From the NCBI GenBank assembly GCA_947561395.2, contig OX387191.1, forward strand, positions 37,341,439 to 37,405,438: a DNA stretch of 64,000 nt. The letters are read 5' to 3'. This DNA is from Buxus sempervirens. Taxonomy: Eukaryota; Streptophyta; Magnoliopsida; Buxales; Buxaceae. Both the position numbers and the translations under genes were made by a program. Positions 12,701 through 23,751 of this stretch are shown piece by piece; position 1 is the stretch's first letter, and each line of letters starts with the position of its first letter. The notes beneath the pieces were generated by a model. It did not search any database, was not told the origin of the DNA, and saw nothing but the letters and a program-made list of their open reading frames with translations.

Positions 12701-13450
12701 CAACGAATTCCAATTGCTGAATCCTCAATTGCACAAAGAAGTTTCTAAAATCACACTCAAATTTCCAATGAACTACTCTGCTTCTGCAGAATTTTAAATC
12801 CTGATCAGATCTATTCAGATCTGACTTTCTCCTTCAATTTGAAATAGAACTCCACGAATTTAATCTGAATTCAGCTATTCTTACTTGATTTTTGAATCAA
12901 CTTGGTTCATATTTGCAAGTCTTGGACGAATCAGGTGCTGCAGCAAGTGATCTTCAGACTCTCTCTTGAACAGAAATCAAATGGCGATCACACCTTCTCT
13001 CTGATCACTTCCAATTCTCTAGGATCAGAACCACAAACCCTAGCTCACCTCTTCTTCTCTCTGAATTCTTCCACTTCTATTGCTCAAAAATCAAACGAAC
13101 CCGGTAACTAAAATCATCTACCTTTTTATAGTTGCCGCCTTCTAGCAATATAAACCCATGATCCCCTACTTCAACACTCCACCAAACTCCCTATACCAGC
13201 AACCTAGTTTTAATTAATATCTCTTAATTTTCACAACATTAACCATCTTTAACCTTCCAATTAAAACTAAATAATTCTTCTTACCTTCATAATTAAAGTT
13301 CTCCAATTTTGTTCACCCGAGAACCCCAATAGAACCCTTTCAATCTCCAATTCCTCTTAATTATTATTATTATTATTATTATTATTCAATTTGGCATTAA
13401 TTAATTACCAACATAATAATTTTAATTTCATTTAAATTTGGGATTTTACA
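9766..13450 (-). mobile_element. Solo LTR G, Tekay/Del-like chromovirus family (3685 bp)
   Basis: On the plus strand it begins TGTAACGCCCCGGATCC and ends GGGATTTTACA; the sense strand is the reverse complement. Perfect target duplication GTTTC at 9761-9765 and 13451-13455. It has a TATA-like CTATAAAAAGG in sense at about 13134-13124. Near its sense 3' end lie the conserved GCATGCATGTG block and splice-acceptor-like TTTTGTTTTCAG (9986-10050) shared by the other chromovirus LTRs. It also has a strong hairpin at 12378-12415 and an ATT microsatellite at about 13358-13386. No coding capacity seen. Confidence 0.88.
12378..12415. repeat. Inverted repeat, 16-bp arms with 6-nt loop, inside LTR G
   Basis: Left arm CACCTGGCGCTGACCT (12378-12393) and right arm AGGTTGGCGCCAGGTG (12400-12415) pair with two mismatches around TTGAAG. 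A partial second copy of the left arm is at about 12175-12195. This is the palindrome cluster of this LTR. Confidence 0.85.
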
Positions 13451-13455
13451 GTTTC

Positions 13456-13854
13456 ATGCTCTTCATTTGGATGCTCAAATTACATTGTTTTATACTCAAA
13501 TCAAAGCCTAAAAATACAGCACCTAATAATATGGTACAAGAAGTGTTTTGTTAGGGGAAACATGCTTGAAAACTCCCACAACTACACTAAATTTCCAGAT
13601 TTCATGCTTTTAAAATTTTTTATGTTCAACTCATGTCATTGAAACCCATATTAAAGCATGTTCTCATAAAATACAACAAAAGTGAATTCCCCTAAACATG
13701 TTTCTAGCCACAACTAAGCAATGTGTACAAGCCATATCTTACAATTCAGCTTTAAAATACATCAAGCATACTCAAATGAAGTAAACAAAATAGCAAGCAT
13801 TCAAGAATCAAAATAAAACATGAACAAATACACCAAATGGCTTAAATCCACAAG
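13456..13854 (-). other. Leader of Tat element A next to the primer site, non-coding
   Basis: Leader sequence just downstream (in element sense) of the primer-binding site. Its left 150 bp repeat 9603-9760 in diverged form. No gene seen. Confidence 0.6.
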
Positions 13855-13872
13855 TCCCCAGCAGAGTTGCCA
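13855..13872 (-). other. Primer-binding site of element A (tRNA-Arg type)
   Basis: The sense strand reads TGGCAACTCTGCTGGGGA, two bases after the LTR end. It matches, with a few changes, the complement of a plant tRNA-Arg 3' end (TGGCGACTCCACTGGGGA). The same motif follows the LTR of element D at 58743. Confidence 0.82.
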
Positions 13873-13874
13873 GT

Positions 13875-16154
13875 TGTGAGACATGGAGAAAAATATTTGA
13901 CACCAAAAATCATCAAAATAAGCAAAAAAACAAATCTAGAGTAAAAATTACCCTACTTGAAAATAAAATCCAGAGATGGGTAAGGGGATTAGATTATGAA
14001 CGGGGGAAGGTGTTAGGCACCCCCATTCACCCACACAAGGTGGTTGCCAAGTGTTGTTCATACTCAAAATAAAGAAGGCTTGCTAAAATAATCAAAAAGG
14101 CTTGAAAAAGATTAAACACATGTATGATTCCTCCACATGAAAAGTCCAATGAATCTTAGACTTTCTTTTATGGAAGTATCACTTCTGGGACATCACTATT
14201 AAATGGAAAACAAAGCAAAACTTGAACACAAACAAGTTAAGACAAATCCGGAAAATTCGGTAAAAGATGAAGCCATTTGACCACAAATCATTCAAATTAA
14301 ATTCAAATTGAATCAAACCAAATCCATTTGAAAAATTATGATCAATAGAAGACTCATGAAAATTTTCAATTGAATCCGGTTAAAACCCTAAGAGTTATTG
14401 GCTCCATATAAATCCGTGAAATTTTGCATGAATGAAGTATGTAGTACCATCTTTCAAATGAAACTAGCCCCATACAAAACTTCATCCGGATGTGCCTTGT
14501 GTGACCTCACGAATATGCCCAGAGGATCACAAATCAGCACAGAATTGTGCAATAGGGCAGTTCTGAGAAAATCAGTCACACAAGACACAAATGAAATTAA
14601 AAAAATTGTGAAACCATCTGGATTTGAAAGTAGACTCACAAAGGAAAACACAAAAACCAAAATCACTCTAATCGAACTTAAATCGAGCAGATGGTGCTCA
14701 TTCAAAGTGACAGGTTCAGCAATCTGGCTTGAACTGACCTGTCGACTTTGATCGAATGGTGTAAAAAATCCACTCCATAAAAATGGCTGAAATTTTACAG
14801 ACATAAATTAGACAGTCTCACCTTTCACATGTACTTGGAATCACTCCAAAATTCATCCGAATGATGAAGTTATTAGTGTCCGAAGTTAGGGTACAGATGC
14901 TGTCCAGTTTTGCCATTTTTAAGTAAAATCAACCCAAAACAGTGATCAAGTGTGTGTAATCCATGCAATCCAAATCAAAATCATTTGAAAAAGTATTGAA
15001 AAACCTCTAGGAAGAAATAGGGCACAAGTTTGGCTCACCATTCTCTTCGATTGGAGAGAATATGCCAAAAACCCTAAAATGGAGCAAAAATGCCCAAAAC
15101 CGAGAGGTTAGACCATGAGGTCTTCAATACTCAAAGATAACTTGCTTGAAATCATTTTGAAAATCATTGAGAGATGTCCTGGAAATGCTTGGGGCTATTT
15201 ATTTCAGATCTATTACAATGAATATGATAGATCCAAAATACAAGCCGATTCCGACAAAACGAGTGCTATGTGTGCAAGTGTAAAAATTGCCTCAACACAT
15301 CATGACATATAGCATTCAAAGCATATCACTAAAATGGGGGTTCTAGAACTAGGGTTCCATTCCCCTTTTCGTTTCCCTTAGTTCTCTCTCCACATTTTAC
15401 GGTTTCGAGATAGTCTTGGGGTACTTTGAGTAGGGAATGGGGTTTCACACAATCATAGGCCATTCAAGAGGGTTCTAAGGGTCAATTCCCAGTCTCGTTT
15501 CCCCTAGATCCCCCTCACGTTTTACGGCTAGAGGGAGTCTCGAGGTACTTTGAGTAGGGAAAGGGGCTTCAAACACAAAGAATAGGCCATTATTCTACAG
15601 AAAGGTAGAAGAAAGATCTAACCCTAGAATGTAAAACAGAAAAATAAAGAAGTTCTAGGCTTACCTGGGTTTCTGGGAGTAATGCGGTAGCGGTTCTCTT
15701 CTTCACTTGGAGCTCTTCAATCTATAACTTCTGGCTCTAAAATTCTTAGCCCTTTTGCTTAAGGAGAGGCCTCCTATTTATAGGCAAAGGCTAGGGTTAG
15801 GGGGAACCCTAATGGTAGACACAAGGAAGTGTTTAGCATTCTCTCACTTAACCCTAAGGTTATTTCCGAGATTTCCACTTCTTAAACAAGGGATAAGACA
15901 GTAAAAAGTGAAAACTTTTGGAAAACCCTAATTTTAAGCAAAAATCTTGTATCCGACAACTCAGGTCGGATACAAGTGAACATTTTTGTATCCAACGAAA
16001 TCCATCGGATACAATTGAATTTATTTGTATCCAACGAATTCTGTCGGATACAAAGAACAAGTTTATTTTCTGATTTTTTATGTTGGTTACAAAAGAAAGA
16101 ATGATTTTGGCCAATTTTTCATCATTTTCTCAGTGCAATTTTGGGGTGTCTACA
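13875..16154 (-). mobile_element. 5' LTR of Tat element A (2280 bp)
   Basis: Sense start TGTAGACACCCC at 16154, sense end CATGTCTCACA at 13875. A homologous LTR in the opposite orientation is E (59594-62073), including both termini. A TATA box (CCTATAAATAGG) lies at about 15785-15775 in sense. About 160-270 bp upstream of it is a palindrome cluster (15946-16053). A splice-donor-like CCCAG/GTAAGCC follows the first leader exon at about 15665, as in E. A repeated module of about 127 bp (15370-15580) lies further upstream on the plus strand, that is, downstream of the promoter in sense. No coding capacity. Confidence 0.9.
15946..16053. repeat. Three GTATCC...GGATAC palindromes in U3 of LTR A
   Basis: Three imperfect inverted repeats stand in a row. 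The first has arms TTGTATCCGAC / GTCGGATACAA; the next two have GTATCCAAC / GGATACAA-type arms. They lie 101-208 bp from the LTR start and upstream of the TATA box. LTR E has four of the same type at the same position. Confidence 0.85.
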
Positions 16155-16627
16155 AGATTAGAAATCACTTTTAGAATAAGCTTTAGTGTCTTGATGATTT
16201 ATTGCAGAATTTGAGTAAGGTGATTGAGTGATCAGTTGCTTGAGCTCAATTATGTGATTCAGGAAAGGATTGTGTTCGAATTATATTTCAGAGGTAAGTA
16301 GCACCTTTCAAACCTTAACTTACAGCTTTAAAGTCGTTTGAATGAGACTTTGATCATGTTTGAAGAGGATTTCTATTTCGTATGTATAATCGAAGAATTT
16401 AGTGAAATCATCGTACTTTTTGCTTAATTAAATCCAAGAGCATGTAATTGTGTTCCTAGATTGCTATAGAAGATATTGGGGGTGATTTGAATGATAAATT
16501 TTAGGGCAAAAGAGTCAATATTGGATTTACAGAGAACAAATTTGTCCAATTTGAGTTTTACCAGGGGTCGCTCAACCCATCGCTCAAGCAATTGGGTCAA
16601 GTGGCCAATAGTGGGGAATTATTGAAT

Positions 16628-16848
16628 GGGCACCCAACACATTGCTTGAGCAATGCGTTGAATGACCATGCATGTTGAAAATAAGGAGGGGCGCCCAACA
16701 CATTGCTTGAGCAATGAGTTGAGCGACCATTCATGTTGAAAATAAAGGGGGCGCCCAACACATTGCTTGAGCAATGTGTTGAGCGACCATACAAGTTAAA
16801 AATTAAAAGGGGTGCCCAACACATTGCTCAATGTGTTGAGCACCCATT
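16628..16848. repeat. Four tandem about 60-bp units, each a palindrome, in LTR N
   Basis: Each unit starts GGGCGCCCAACACATTGC or a variant. The third unit has perfect 12-bp arms, CAACACATTGCT (16756-16767) and AGCAATGTGTTG (16770-16781), with a 2-nt loop. The fourth is shortened. It lies inside the predicted leader intron. Confidence 0.9.
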
Positions 16849-17777
16849 GTAATAATAATACATAAAGCTGATTTTTGATGAATACGTGAGGATTTTGAAT
16901 ATGGAATGCATTTTAATCAAATCCACCTTATGTAAGAATAAAATATAAATGTTCAGAAGGTGTCTACACGGGAATTATCAAATTCAAAACAATGAAGAGT
17001 TTAGGCTTGTTCTACTAAAATAGGTCTTGATTTACGAATTTAGAAAGTTTATGTTCTATTTTCTGATTTTAATTGAATTGGAAGTTTCATACACTTGTAT
17101 TTAGTTGACTATAAACATGTTTTAACTTCTGGAATTACACAATTATGGTTTTCTATTGCTTTGGGCAGGTTTAGCTTAATTTGGGATTTACACTTAACTT
17201 GAGATTGATAATTGGTTTCTAATTCTGATTTCCTCTATGTACTCGGAGATGCCCCATGTACTTGGGATGTTGATGCCTCTGTGTACTCAAAGATGCTCCA
17301 TATACTCGGGATGACGATTATGGAGATTGAGATGAGTTGTGCTTACTAGATATCGTATTGGGTTTTGCGTTTCGAGTCTAGTTGGCATAGTTCGATATGG
17401 ATCCATTTAGGGGCTAGATAGTGAGAAGGATTGTTCTTTGCTAGATGTAACTCTTTGTTCGCGCATGCGTTCCATCGTGTACTCTATGAGGCCTTCTCTA
17501 TACTGGTGGGCTGTGGCTTTTACTCATTTTATCGTGTACTCAGACTGTGACTCGTTAGTACATGCCAACCCTTCGTTGTACTGGTTGGGTTCTCCCACAA
17601 TAAGACAATGATCGTGTACTCGGTTTCACACATAAGCCAAGAGGTGGCATAGTGGACATTGACTTTACTCTAGTTAAAGGCAGTCTTATTTCATGAATCC
17701 TACTATGACTTAATGATTTGAATTGAATATTGCGGATTGGTACTACATGTTGAGTTATTGATTAAAATTTTATTTGA

Positions 17778-17836
17778 GCATGCATGTGCTACTTGCTGGG
17801 ATATTCGTATCTCATTGCGTTTTGTTTTGTTTTTAG
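17778..17836 (+). promoter_or_regulatory. Conserved branch-point hairpin and splice acceptor of LTR N
   Basis: GCATGCATGTGCTACTTGCTG, then arms GATA and TATC around TTCG, then a T-rich tract ending TTTTTAG (AG at 17835-17836). The equivalent block is at 25648-25710 (H) and 35292-35348 (L), and reversed at 9986-10050 (G), 19721-19780 (M), 20704-20768 and 28701-28765 (J) and 29309-29369 (K). Splicing itself is inferred. Confidence 0.65.
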
Positions 17837-18152
17837 ATCCTAGTGAGGACGATACTTTACGGGTAGATACTGCAGACGATTACCCGGAGTATAGGAAGGA
17901 GGACTACTACGTAGAGCAGTGGTAGTTTGATTGTAGATTGTTACTGTTTGAATTTTATTGGATATTGTGAGTAGTTGTATTGATTTCATGATGTAGTTAC
18001 ATTTGGACTGGTAATTGGGACTAGTAGACTCTGATATTGATGAACTTGCTTTTTGTTCATGTTATATTCATGTTTTTCCTTTACGTAGATTTATTCAACA
18101 CTTTGGACAAGTGTTATGGTTTCAATACATAACCTGGATCTAGGGCATTACA

Positions 18153-18409
18153 TTTTCAAAGCATGGACAGCAATTAAGCCCCTTCCTTGTCCTCTAAATG
18201 GCTCTTCGGGAGTTTCTAGAAGCTTGAATGGTGTTAGGGTAAGCTCGAGAGTGATTATGGAGGGTTTAGAGGGCTTAAACGAGGAAGAAAAGAGGTAGCG
18301 GGAGTGCTGGTTCATGGGAAAGAAATGAGAGAGAGGAAGGAGCTACCAACAAGAGGCCAAACTCTTGCACAGTGGTGCAAGTATATTTTTATAGACAAAG
18401 GCCAAAACC
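18153..18409 (-). mobile_element. Tat-type LTR P, inner segment (between N and O)
   Basis: Continuation of the LTR whose sense start is at 41662. LTR O is inserted at 18410-40839 with perfect AAACC duplications, and rejoining across it gives sense sequence with a TATA box (TCTATAAAAATA, about 18396-18383) just left of the junction. The segment then runs into LTR N. The rest of P lies outside the window on the left. Confidence 0.7.
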
Positions 18410-19324
18410 TGTAATGCCCCGAACCCGAGTCTATGCAAAACAAGCACCAAACTCGAATCTGAAGTGCTACTGGGCCCAAAGCTACTAATTACCAGACATT
18501 TAAATTCAAATAATTCATATCAGAGTGCAGAAAGCTAAAACATTGAATTCACCAATAAGCGTGGCTAAGTGTAATCATCAAACTATTTCAACAATATAAA
18601 ATCATAAGTCTCATAAATGGGTTTTCTAACACACTTTCTCTCATATTCAATTAAATTATAAAGTATCCATAAAAGGAAAAACTATGACAACCTCTAAATA
18701 GTAATCTAATCAGGATAAGAATAATCCTAAGCATAGTAATCTGCAACTCCCCCTGTTTGACAACCCTGAGATCGGTCTCACGTGGATTAGCCGATCAATC
18801 CAACTCTTTCCGTTTTAAATAAAATCATGTCATACATAATTAATAAATCCCACCATCCAATGGTAGCATACAATTGCTGCAATTCTTACACGTAGGAACT
18901 ACATCTCCACTGTAGGAGATAGCTCACCTCACCCTTAGGTGATAATTCACACATTCATCTCCCATGTAGGATGCAATCACGTAGTAATCACATCTCCCCC
19001 ACATGAGGTAACACTTCTCTCCCGCAAGAGGTCACTTCTCACCCGTAATCACATATCTCCCCTGTGGGATGCAATCCAATTTGGATTACATCTCCCCCAA
19101 CAGGAGGTCACATCTCACCAGCAAGTGGTAATCACATATCTCCCCTATGGGATGCAATCCAATCTGGATTACATCTTCCCCAACAAGAGGTCACATCTCA
19201 CCCGCAGGTGGTAATCACATATCTCATCCGCAGATGGTAAACAATTCTCCTATTGCCATCATGGCATTTAATCCACAATCCAAATTATATATATATATAA
19301 AACAGATTGTTCCTAATCAATCGA
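18410..19324 (-). mobile_element. Chromovirus-type solo LTR O, sense-3' half
   Basis: On the plus strand it starts TGTAATGCCCCGAACCC. Left target copy AAACC at 18405-18409; the partner is at 40840-40844. LTR M is inserted at 19325. It includes a partly tandem CATCTCCC / GGTAATCACATATCTC array (about 18930-19250, unit about 110 bp) and an AT microsatellite (19285-19298). I could not find a clear copy of the branch-point block here. Confidence 0.85.
18930..19250. repeat. Degenerate about 110-bp tandem repeat in LTR O
   Basis: ATCACATATCTCCCC-TGGGATGCAATCCAAT type segments recur about every 105-110 bp, with shorter GAGGTCACATCTCACC pieces between. Two to three copies. Short frames through it are by-products of the repeat. 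Confidence 0.75.
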
Positions 19325-20482
19325 TGTAACGCCCGAGATTTAGGTTTATTTAAAAACATAAGCTCAAACCTTGAACGTTGGGATAAAGGCCCAGAATAAC
19401 TAATCCAAACTTAAACAATTCCTGTACAAAATCAGAGTGCAACAATAAAAGTAATTTTTCTTCATAGAAGAGTGGAATGAGAATGTAAAACATCCAATAC
19501 ATATCCATCAAACTAAGTTTGGATGGGTCAACTAGAATAAAAATGATCCAAATATCCATCAAAGTCATCTAACATAAAATAATCCAATACAACCATAAAA
19601 AATACTAGGTAAACAAATAAAAGTTTCCCTGAACCTACACAGGAATAAAATAATCCTCTTCTTGAAAATCAATATAACCCCTTAGAGTATCTACCCCTAC
19701 AGCGTCCTCTCCCAGAATATCTGAAAACAAAACTGATAAAACAAATTTGTGACAAACAATATCTCAGTAAGTAGTCATGCAAATAAATTTAAACAGTCAT
19801 AAGATATGCCACGTCAAATCAATCTAACCACGATAGATTCAAACATGGTGAAATATAAAATGATACACGGACTAAGGATATAAGGTACACGCCACGAAAT
19901 AACACACTTCCCACCGAGTACACGGATTGAGGAAATATCCTGCCGGGTAGACGGACTGAGGATATAAGGCAAACACCATGAAATAACATGCTTCCCACCA
20001 AGTACATGGAATGAGGAAGTATCCTATTGAGTACACGGACTGAGGATATAACACACACCATGAAATAATACACTTCCCACAGATTACACGGATTGAGGAA
20101 GTATCCCACCGAGTACACGGACTAAGGATATAAGGCACACGTCATGAAATAACACGCTTCCCATCGAGTGCACGGATTGAGGAAGTATCTCGCTGAGTAC
20201 ACGGACTGAGGATATAACACACATCATGAAATAACAAGCTTCCCACCGAGTACACGGATTGAGGAACTATCCCGTCGAGTACACGGACTGAGGATATAAA
20301 ACACACCATGAAATAACACGCTTCCCACCGAGTACACGGATTGAGGAAGTATCCTGCTGAGTACACGGACTGAGCATATAACAATGAGATAGCCGTAATA
20401 GTGGAGACACAATCGTGCCAGAAACATAACCACAATGGCGGAATAAACAATATAGAAATAGACAAATCCCATCCGCAATGGT
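19325..20482 (-). mobile_element. Chromovirus-type solo LTR M, sense-3' part
   Basis: On the plus strand it starts TGTAACGCCCGAG. Left target copy ATCGA at 19320-19324; right copy ATTGA at 39564-39568 (one mismatch). Carries the acceptor block (19721-19780; sense TTTTGTTTTCAG) and the CCGAGTACACGG array. Element J is inserted at 20483-37792; M resumes at 37793. Confidence 0.87.
19907..20390. repeat. Six tandem 82-84-bp units with CCGAGTACACGG core, in LTR M
   Basis: Units start CTTCCCACCGAGTACACGGA at 19907, 19991, 20073, 20157, 20239 and 20321. Each unit holds the near-palindromic CCGAGTACACGG twice: once after CTTCCCA and once before CTGAGGATATA. Related but shorter arrays occur in K (about 29520-29760 and 29950-30055), with single motifs in G and N. 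Peptides repeated in short frames here are shadows. Confidence 0.93.
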
Positions 20483-22029
20483 TGTAACGCCTCGGATCCG
20501 AGTTCTGTGACCTATACTGTAACTCGTCACCGAAGGGTTACCCTTCCACCCAGGAATGCAATATCAAAGTAAGGAAAACATGAATGAAAAGTAAAATAAA
20601 TAACCAGAGTCAACTAAAATCCAACTCAAACTAAAATATCAAAACTCTAATCGGAACTCACTTGACCTCAGCTTTTACCCTTCGATATCGTCCTTTCCAA
20701 GATCTGAAAACAAAACCAAACAACACAATATGAGATACGAATATCTCAGTAAGTAGCACATGCATGCTCATAAACATTTTTATCAGTTCTAAAAGATGCT
20801 TTAGATTAAAATATGCATCCGAGACAATAGCGCGGATAAACCAGATAATCCCGCGATGAGATATCAATAGATACTAGACATCTAGAATAAATTTGCATGT
20901 CAACCAAATTTGAGTATCAATCATAATCAACAAGTCATAGTAGGACTTGTGGATTAGCGTGTCTGTAAATCGAGATAACCACCCTTAGCCAAGTTGCCAC
21001 CTCACGACTCACAGGTAGACGCCGCGCATGGTCATCGCTTGGAGTGGAGCACCCATGCATGGGTTGGCACGAAACAACCCAGTCAACATTCATTAAACCA
21101 TACGCATGCACGCAACGCATGCACACTCACACACATGAAGACCTCGCCGATCCCACACAGTGGAAATGGGTTGCCACAGCCCTCTATCCCACAAGAAGGC
21201 CTCACCGTTCCCACAGGGTGGAAATGCGAATATGGCCCGGGGTGTTAACTCGACAAGCCAACACTAATACACTATCAAGATTGACCATGGATCCATAACC
21301 ATTTCTAGGCCCACTAGACTCAACACAAATCAATGTTAAAACCTATAAGACAGTTTAAAATCAATCTCATAAAGGTGCCGCTTGCCTAAAACACAAAACC
21401 ATATCAAGTGAATCTCTTGTTTACTTTCCTTTAAATCCCTAGGCCTCACGACCTTCCGGATTATCCTGGGCTCTGAGCCCATTTGCAAGTCCACAAGAAG
21501 CCTCAGCTTCATCATTCAAATCACATACTCAAAATGTTTTACCAAAACATTGTTTTCCAAAACCAATATTGAACACTAGTTAGGATTAAACCAATTTCAT
21601 GCTTGGATAACACTAACACAAAATATCCACATTGAAACCATCGCTCAACTTCACATTACCTACATTCCAGATATCTGATTAATTAATCCAAAAGTATACT
21701 ACAATGTTTCCAAAGAATCATTTCATAATCATTTATGATAATGAGGTCATTCCATACAACAATTTCAAGAGCCAATCTGATGTTAGCCCCCTGCAGATCA
21801 ATTCTTTTGACTCTCAAAATGGGTTAAACCTGATCTAATCTGTAAGGAATCGGTATGTGTACCATACATCGTTGGAAAGTTCTACAAGTCTAGTTCCCAA
21901 CACATCAAACGGTATATACTTTGAAGTTTCCTAGAGGAAGTTGTAGCCATTTTACCACAATTAGTTTGCAGTTACTGTTTACTATGCAGATCTGGTTCTA
22001 ACTTGTTAATTAAATGCTAAGCCTGGTCT
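20483..22029 (-). mobile_element. J-type 3' LTR, truncated at 22029
   Basis: Closely similar along its length to 28490-29050 plus 32151-32664 plus 35667-36172 (by eye about nine bases in ten). It ends at GCCTGGTCT, where the 5' LTR continues AATCTATAAATAATGG (36173 on). The remaining part of this LTR is missing from the window. Acceptor block at 20704-20768. Confidence 0.82.
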
Positions 22030-23751
22030 TGTAAAGCCCTGGATCCAGGTTTATTTAAACACATAAACCCAAATTTGGTTCGTTAGGGAAAATGGCCCAA
22101 AACAACTATTCCAAACTTAAACCATTTCATTTATTATATCAGAGTGCGGAAATATAAACATCTTTCAGAAAGCGCGGAATTAAACAACCAAAATAATCTA
22201 TTATCATTTCATCTATAAAGTCTGGAAAGGGTTCAACTAAATAACATAAATAACATACACCAAGGGTGTGGAATAAGGATGCTAATAATCCTTCAAATAA
22301 CATCAAAATCCTTAAATAAAATACTTAAATTTAATTCCTAAGAAAATAAATCTAAGTATCTCTCCATGTCCTCCTGGACCTAAACAGGAATGAAATAGTC
22401 TTCTTCTTGGTAATCACAGTAATCCCCCGGAGTCTCTACTCTAGCAATGTCCTCTCCAGGAATATTTGAAAACAAAACCGATAAAACAATAATGTGAGAA
22501 ACAACATCTCAGTAAGCAGTCATGCAAATAGTTGACTACAATAAAATATGCAACGCTTAATTCAAATAATCACAATAAGATTCAAGACAACAATGAAATA
22601 AAATTTATCCATCTCATGGGACTCATGAAATAGTATACCAGAAAATGAGAGTAGACATGTGCCAATATGCTACCTAACCGAATTACGATGGACCAGCCGC
22701 CCTGCAGTCTGGCTATTTAACACCAACGGAAGAATCCAACCATGAGTTAGCATGTACGGCCCAACCAATCCAGGAGTGGGTAACGTAGCGACCGACCAAT
22801 CCAGGAGCGATACCATCCTCGAGATGATGGAATGCCTCAGATACAGAATTCAAACCCCTCTAATACACATTTCACTTACTAGTTATTCTATGGATCCATA
22901 TGACTGCTAAGCCCACTCAACAGTGAGAAAAACCAACCAGGGTATTTGACATACTTCTCAATAACACCCACCAAATACAGAACCATATTTGTATAACCAA
23001 ATCCGCCCATGCAGGAAACAATAAAACAGGCACCAGCCTTGTCACCCAAGTGACCCAAAACCAAAATAGAATGCACCAAGTCATATGTCCAAAACTCCAG
23101 GTTTTAACGGGCCAATATGTCCCGAATGTGTATCTACTCCATCGATGCACAATATACCTTCATATCACCTAAATACAGGTGTATGAACTCACAAAACCAT
23201 CCTTGGTTAAAAGTAAAATCTTTTGGAACAATGGAATCAAGTAAAAGTGCCTCTTTAGAAACATCTACCCAAAATCTTTATAAAATTGAATTTTAAACAT
23301 CCGCCAGTGCAAACACTCCCCAAATACTCCAATCTTGATGGTACATAGGTTAAATTTGGATAAAAACACTTTCGTGGTGAAAAACCAGGTTGAAAAGTCA
23401 ATTTCATAAATCTGATAGACTAGTCGCTTAAGCGGCCAAGAGCGCTCGAGCGACAGTTCAATCTAGGTAGAATTGCTCTCGGGTTTTGGAATAAATCCAT
23501 AGGGCGCTCGAGCGACTGCTTAGGCGACCCGATACGTGAAAAATCCGTAACTTTGAAAAATTCCATAAAAATTCCACAACTCAATATTCAATGCATCAAA
23601 ACCATTTTAAATCATTCTAAAATACTTTATAAACATGCTAGAACAATTCCCAACAATTAAAACATCATAAATAACAAAACCAACACATCAAATCACCGAA
23701 TAACCATGTATATCGTCTAAACACGAATTTGGATTTTATGCAAGCATCAAG
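22030..23751 (-). mobile_element. Chromovirus LTR I, sense-3' part
   Basis: On the plus strand it starts TGTAAAGCCCTGGATCC and continues after H to 26894. It resembles LTR K in several stretches, such as the CAAATCCGCCC ... CAGGCACC segment (about 22995-23040) and the GCGCTCGAGCGAC palindromes at 23420-23535. The acceptor position reads TTCAAAT, not TTCAGAT, so this copy has lost its AG. Confidence 0.8.
23420..23535. repeat. GGGCGCTCGAGCGAC palindrome cluster in LTR I
   Basis: Two copies of a GCGCTCGAGCGAC core, plus TCGCTTAAGCGGCC and GCTTAGGCGACC variants. LTR K has the same at 30488-30655. The core GCTCGAGC is a perfect palindrome. Confidence 0.85.

Larger units (their letters stand above)
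1..16154 (-). mobile_element. Tat-type Ty3/gypsy retrotransposon A, 5' portion (continues past the left edge)
   Basis: Reading leftwards from 16154, the order is a 2.28-kb LTR, a tRNA-Arg-like primer site, a long leader, gag, protease and reverse transcriptase. RNase H, integrase and the 3' LTR lie outside the window. The sequence starts TGTAGACACCCC, a Tat-style LTR start also found at 59594. The right flank AGATT (16155-16159) should be one target-site copy; the other is off-window. The leader is interrupted by solo LTRs at 6742-8752 and 9766-13450. Stops and frame changes through gag and pol show that it is dead. The order and the Tat-like protease, G-patch and gag features are seen; assignment to Tat rather than Ogre proper is inference. 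Confidence 0.88.
16155..18152 (+). mobile_element. Chromovirus-type LTR N, 3' part (interrupted by element A)
   Basis: Ends CTAGGGCATTACA with TTTTC as right flank (18153-18157). The sense start lies left of element A, outside the window. It carries a donor-like GAG/GTAAGTAGC (GT at 16294), four palindromic 60-bp repeats (16628-16848), and the block GCATGCATGTGCTACTTGCTG followed by the hairpin GGATATTCGTATCTC and acceptor TTTTGTTTTTAG (17778-17836). The motif set is shared with LTRs G, H, J, K, L and M. A 62-codon frame at 17737-17925 spans the acceptor and is not thought to be a gene. Confidence 0.8.

Noticed and set aside
16597..16824. CRISPR-like appearance of regularly spaced palindromic repeats in LTR N
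   Set aside because: Units are contiguous tandem repeats with similar spacers in a plant retrotransposon LTR, with no cas genes and no unique spacers.
17737..17925. 62-codon frame with acidic end in LTR N, with similar acidic stretches at the same place in M and I
   Set aside because: The similarity (EED-Y-F-type residues) spans the predicted splice acceptor and the following exon of the LTR. It is not kept in G, J, K or O, so I take it as conserved RNA leader rather than protein, though it merits a codon test.
19819..20530. Five overlapping minus-strand frames with repeated YPQSVYSVG-type peptides
   Set aside because: By-products of the 82-84-bp array in LTR M; different frames share the same peptides.
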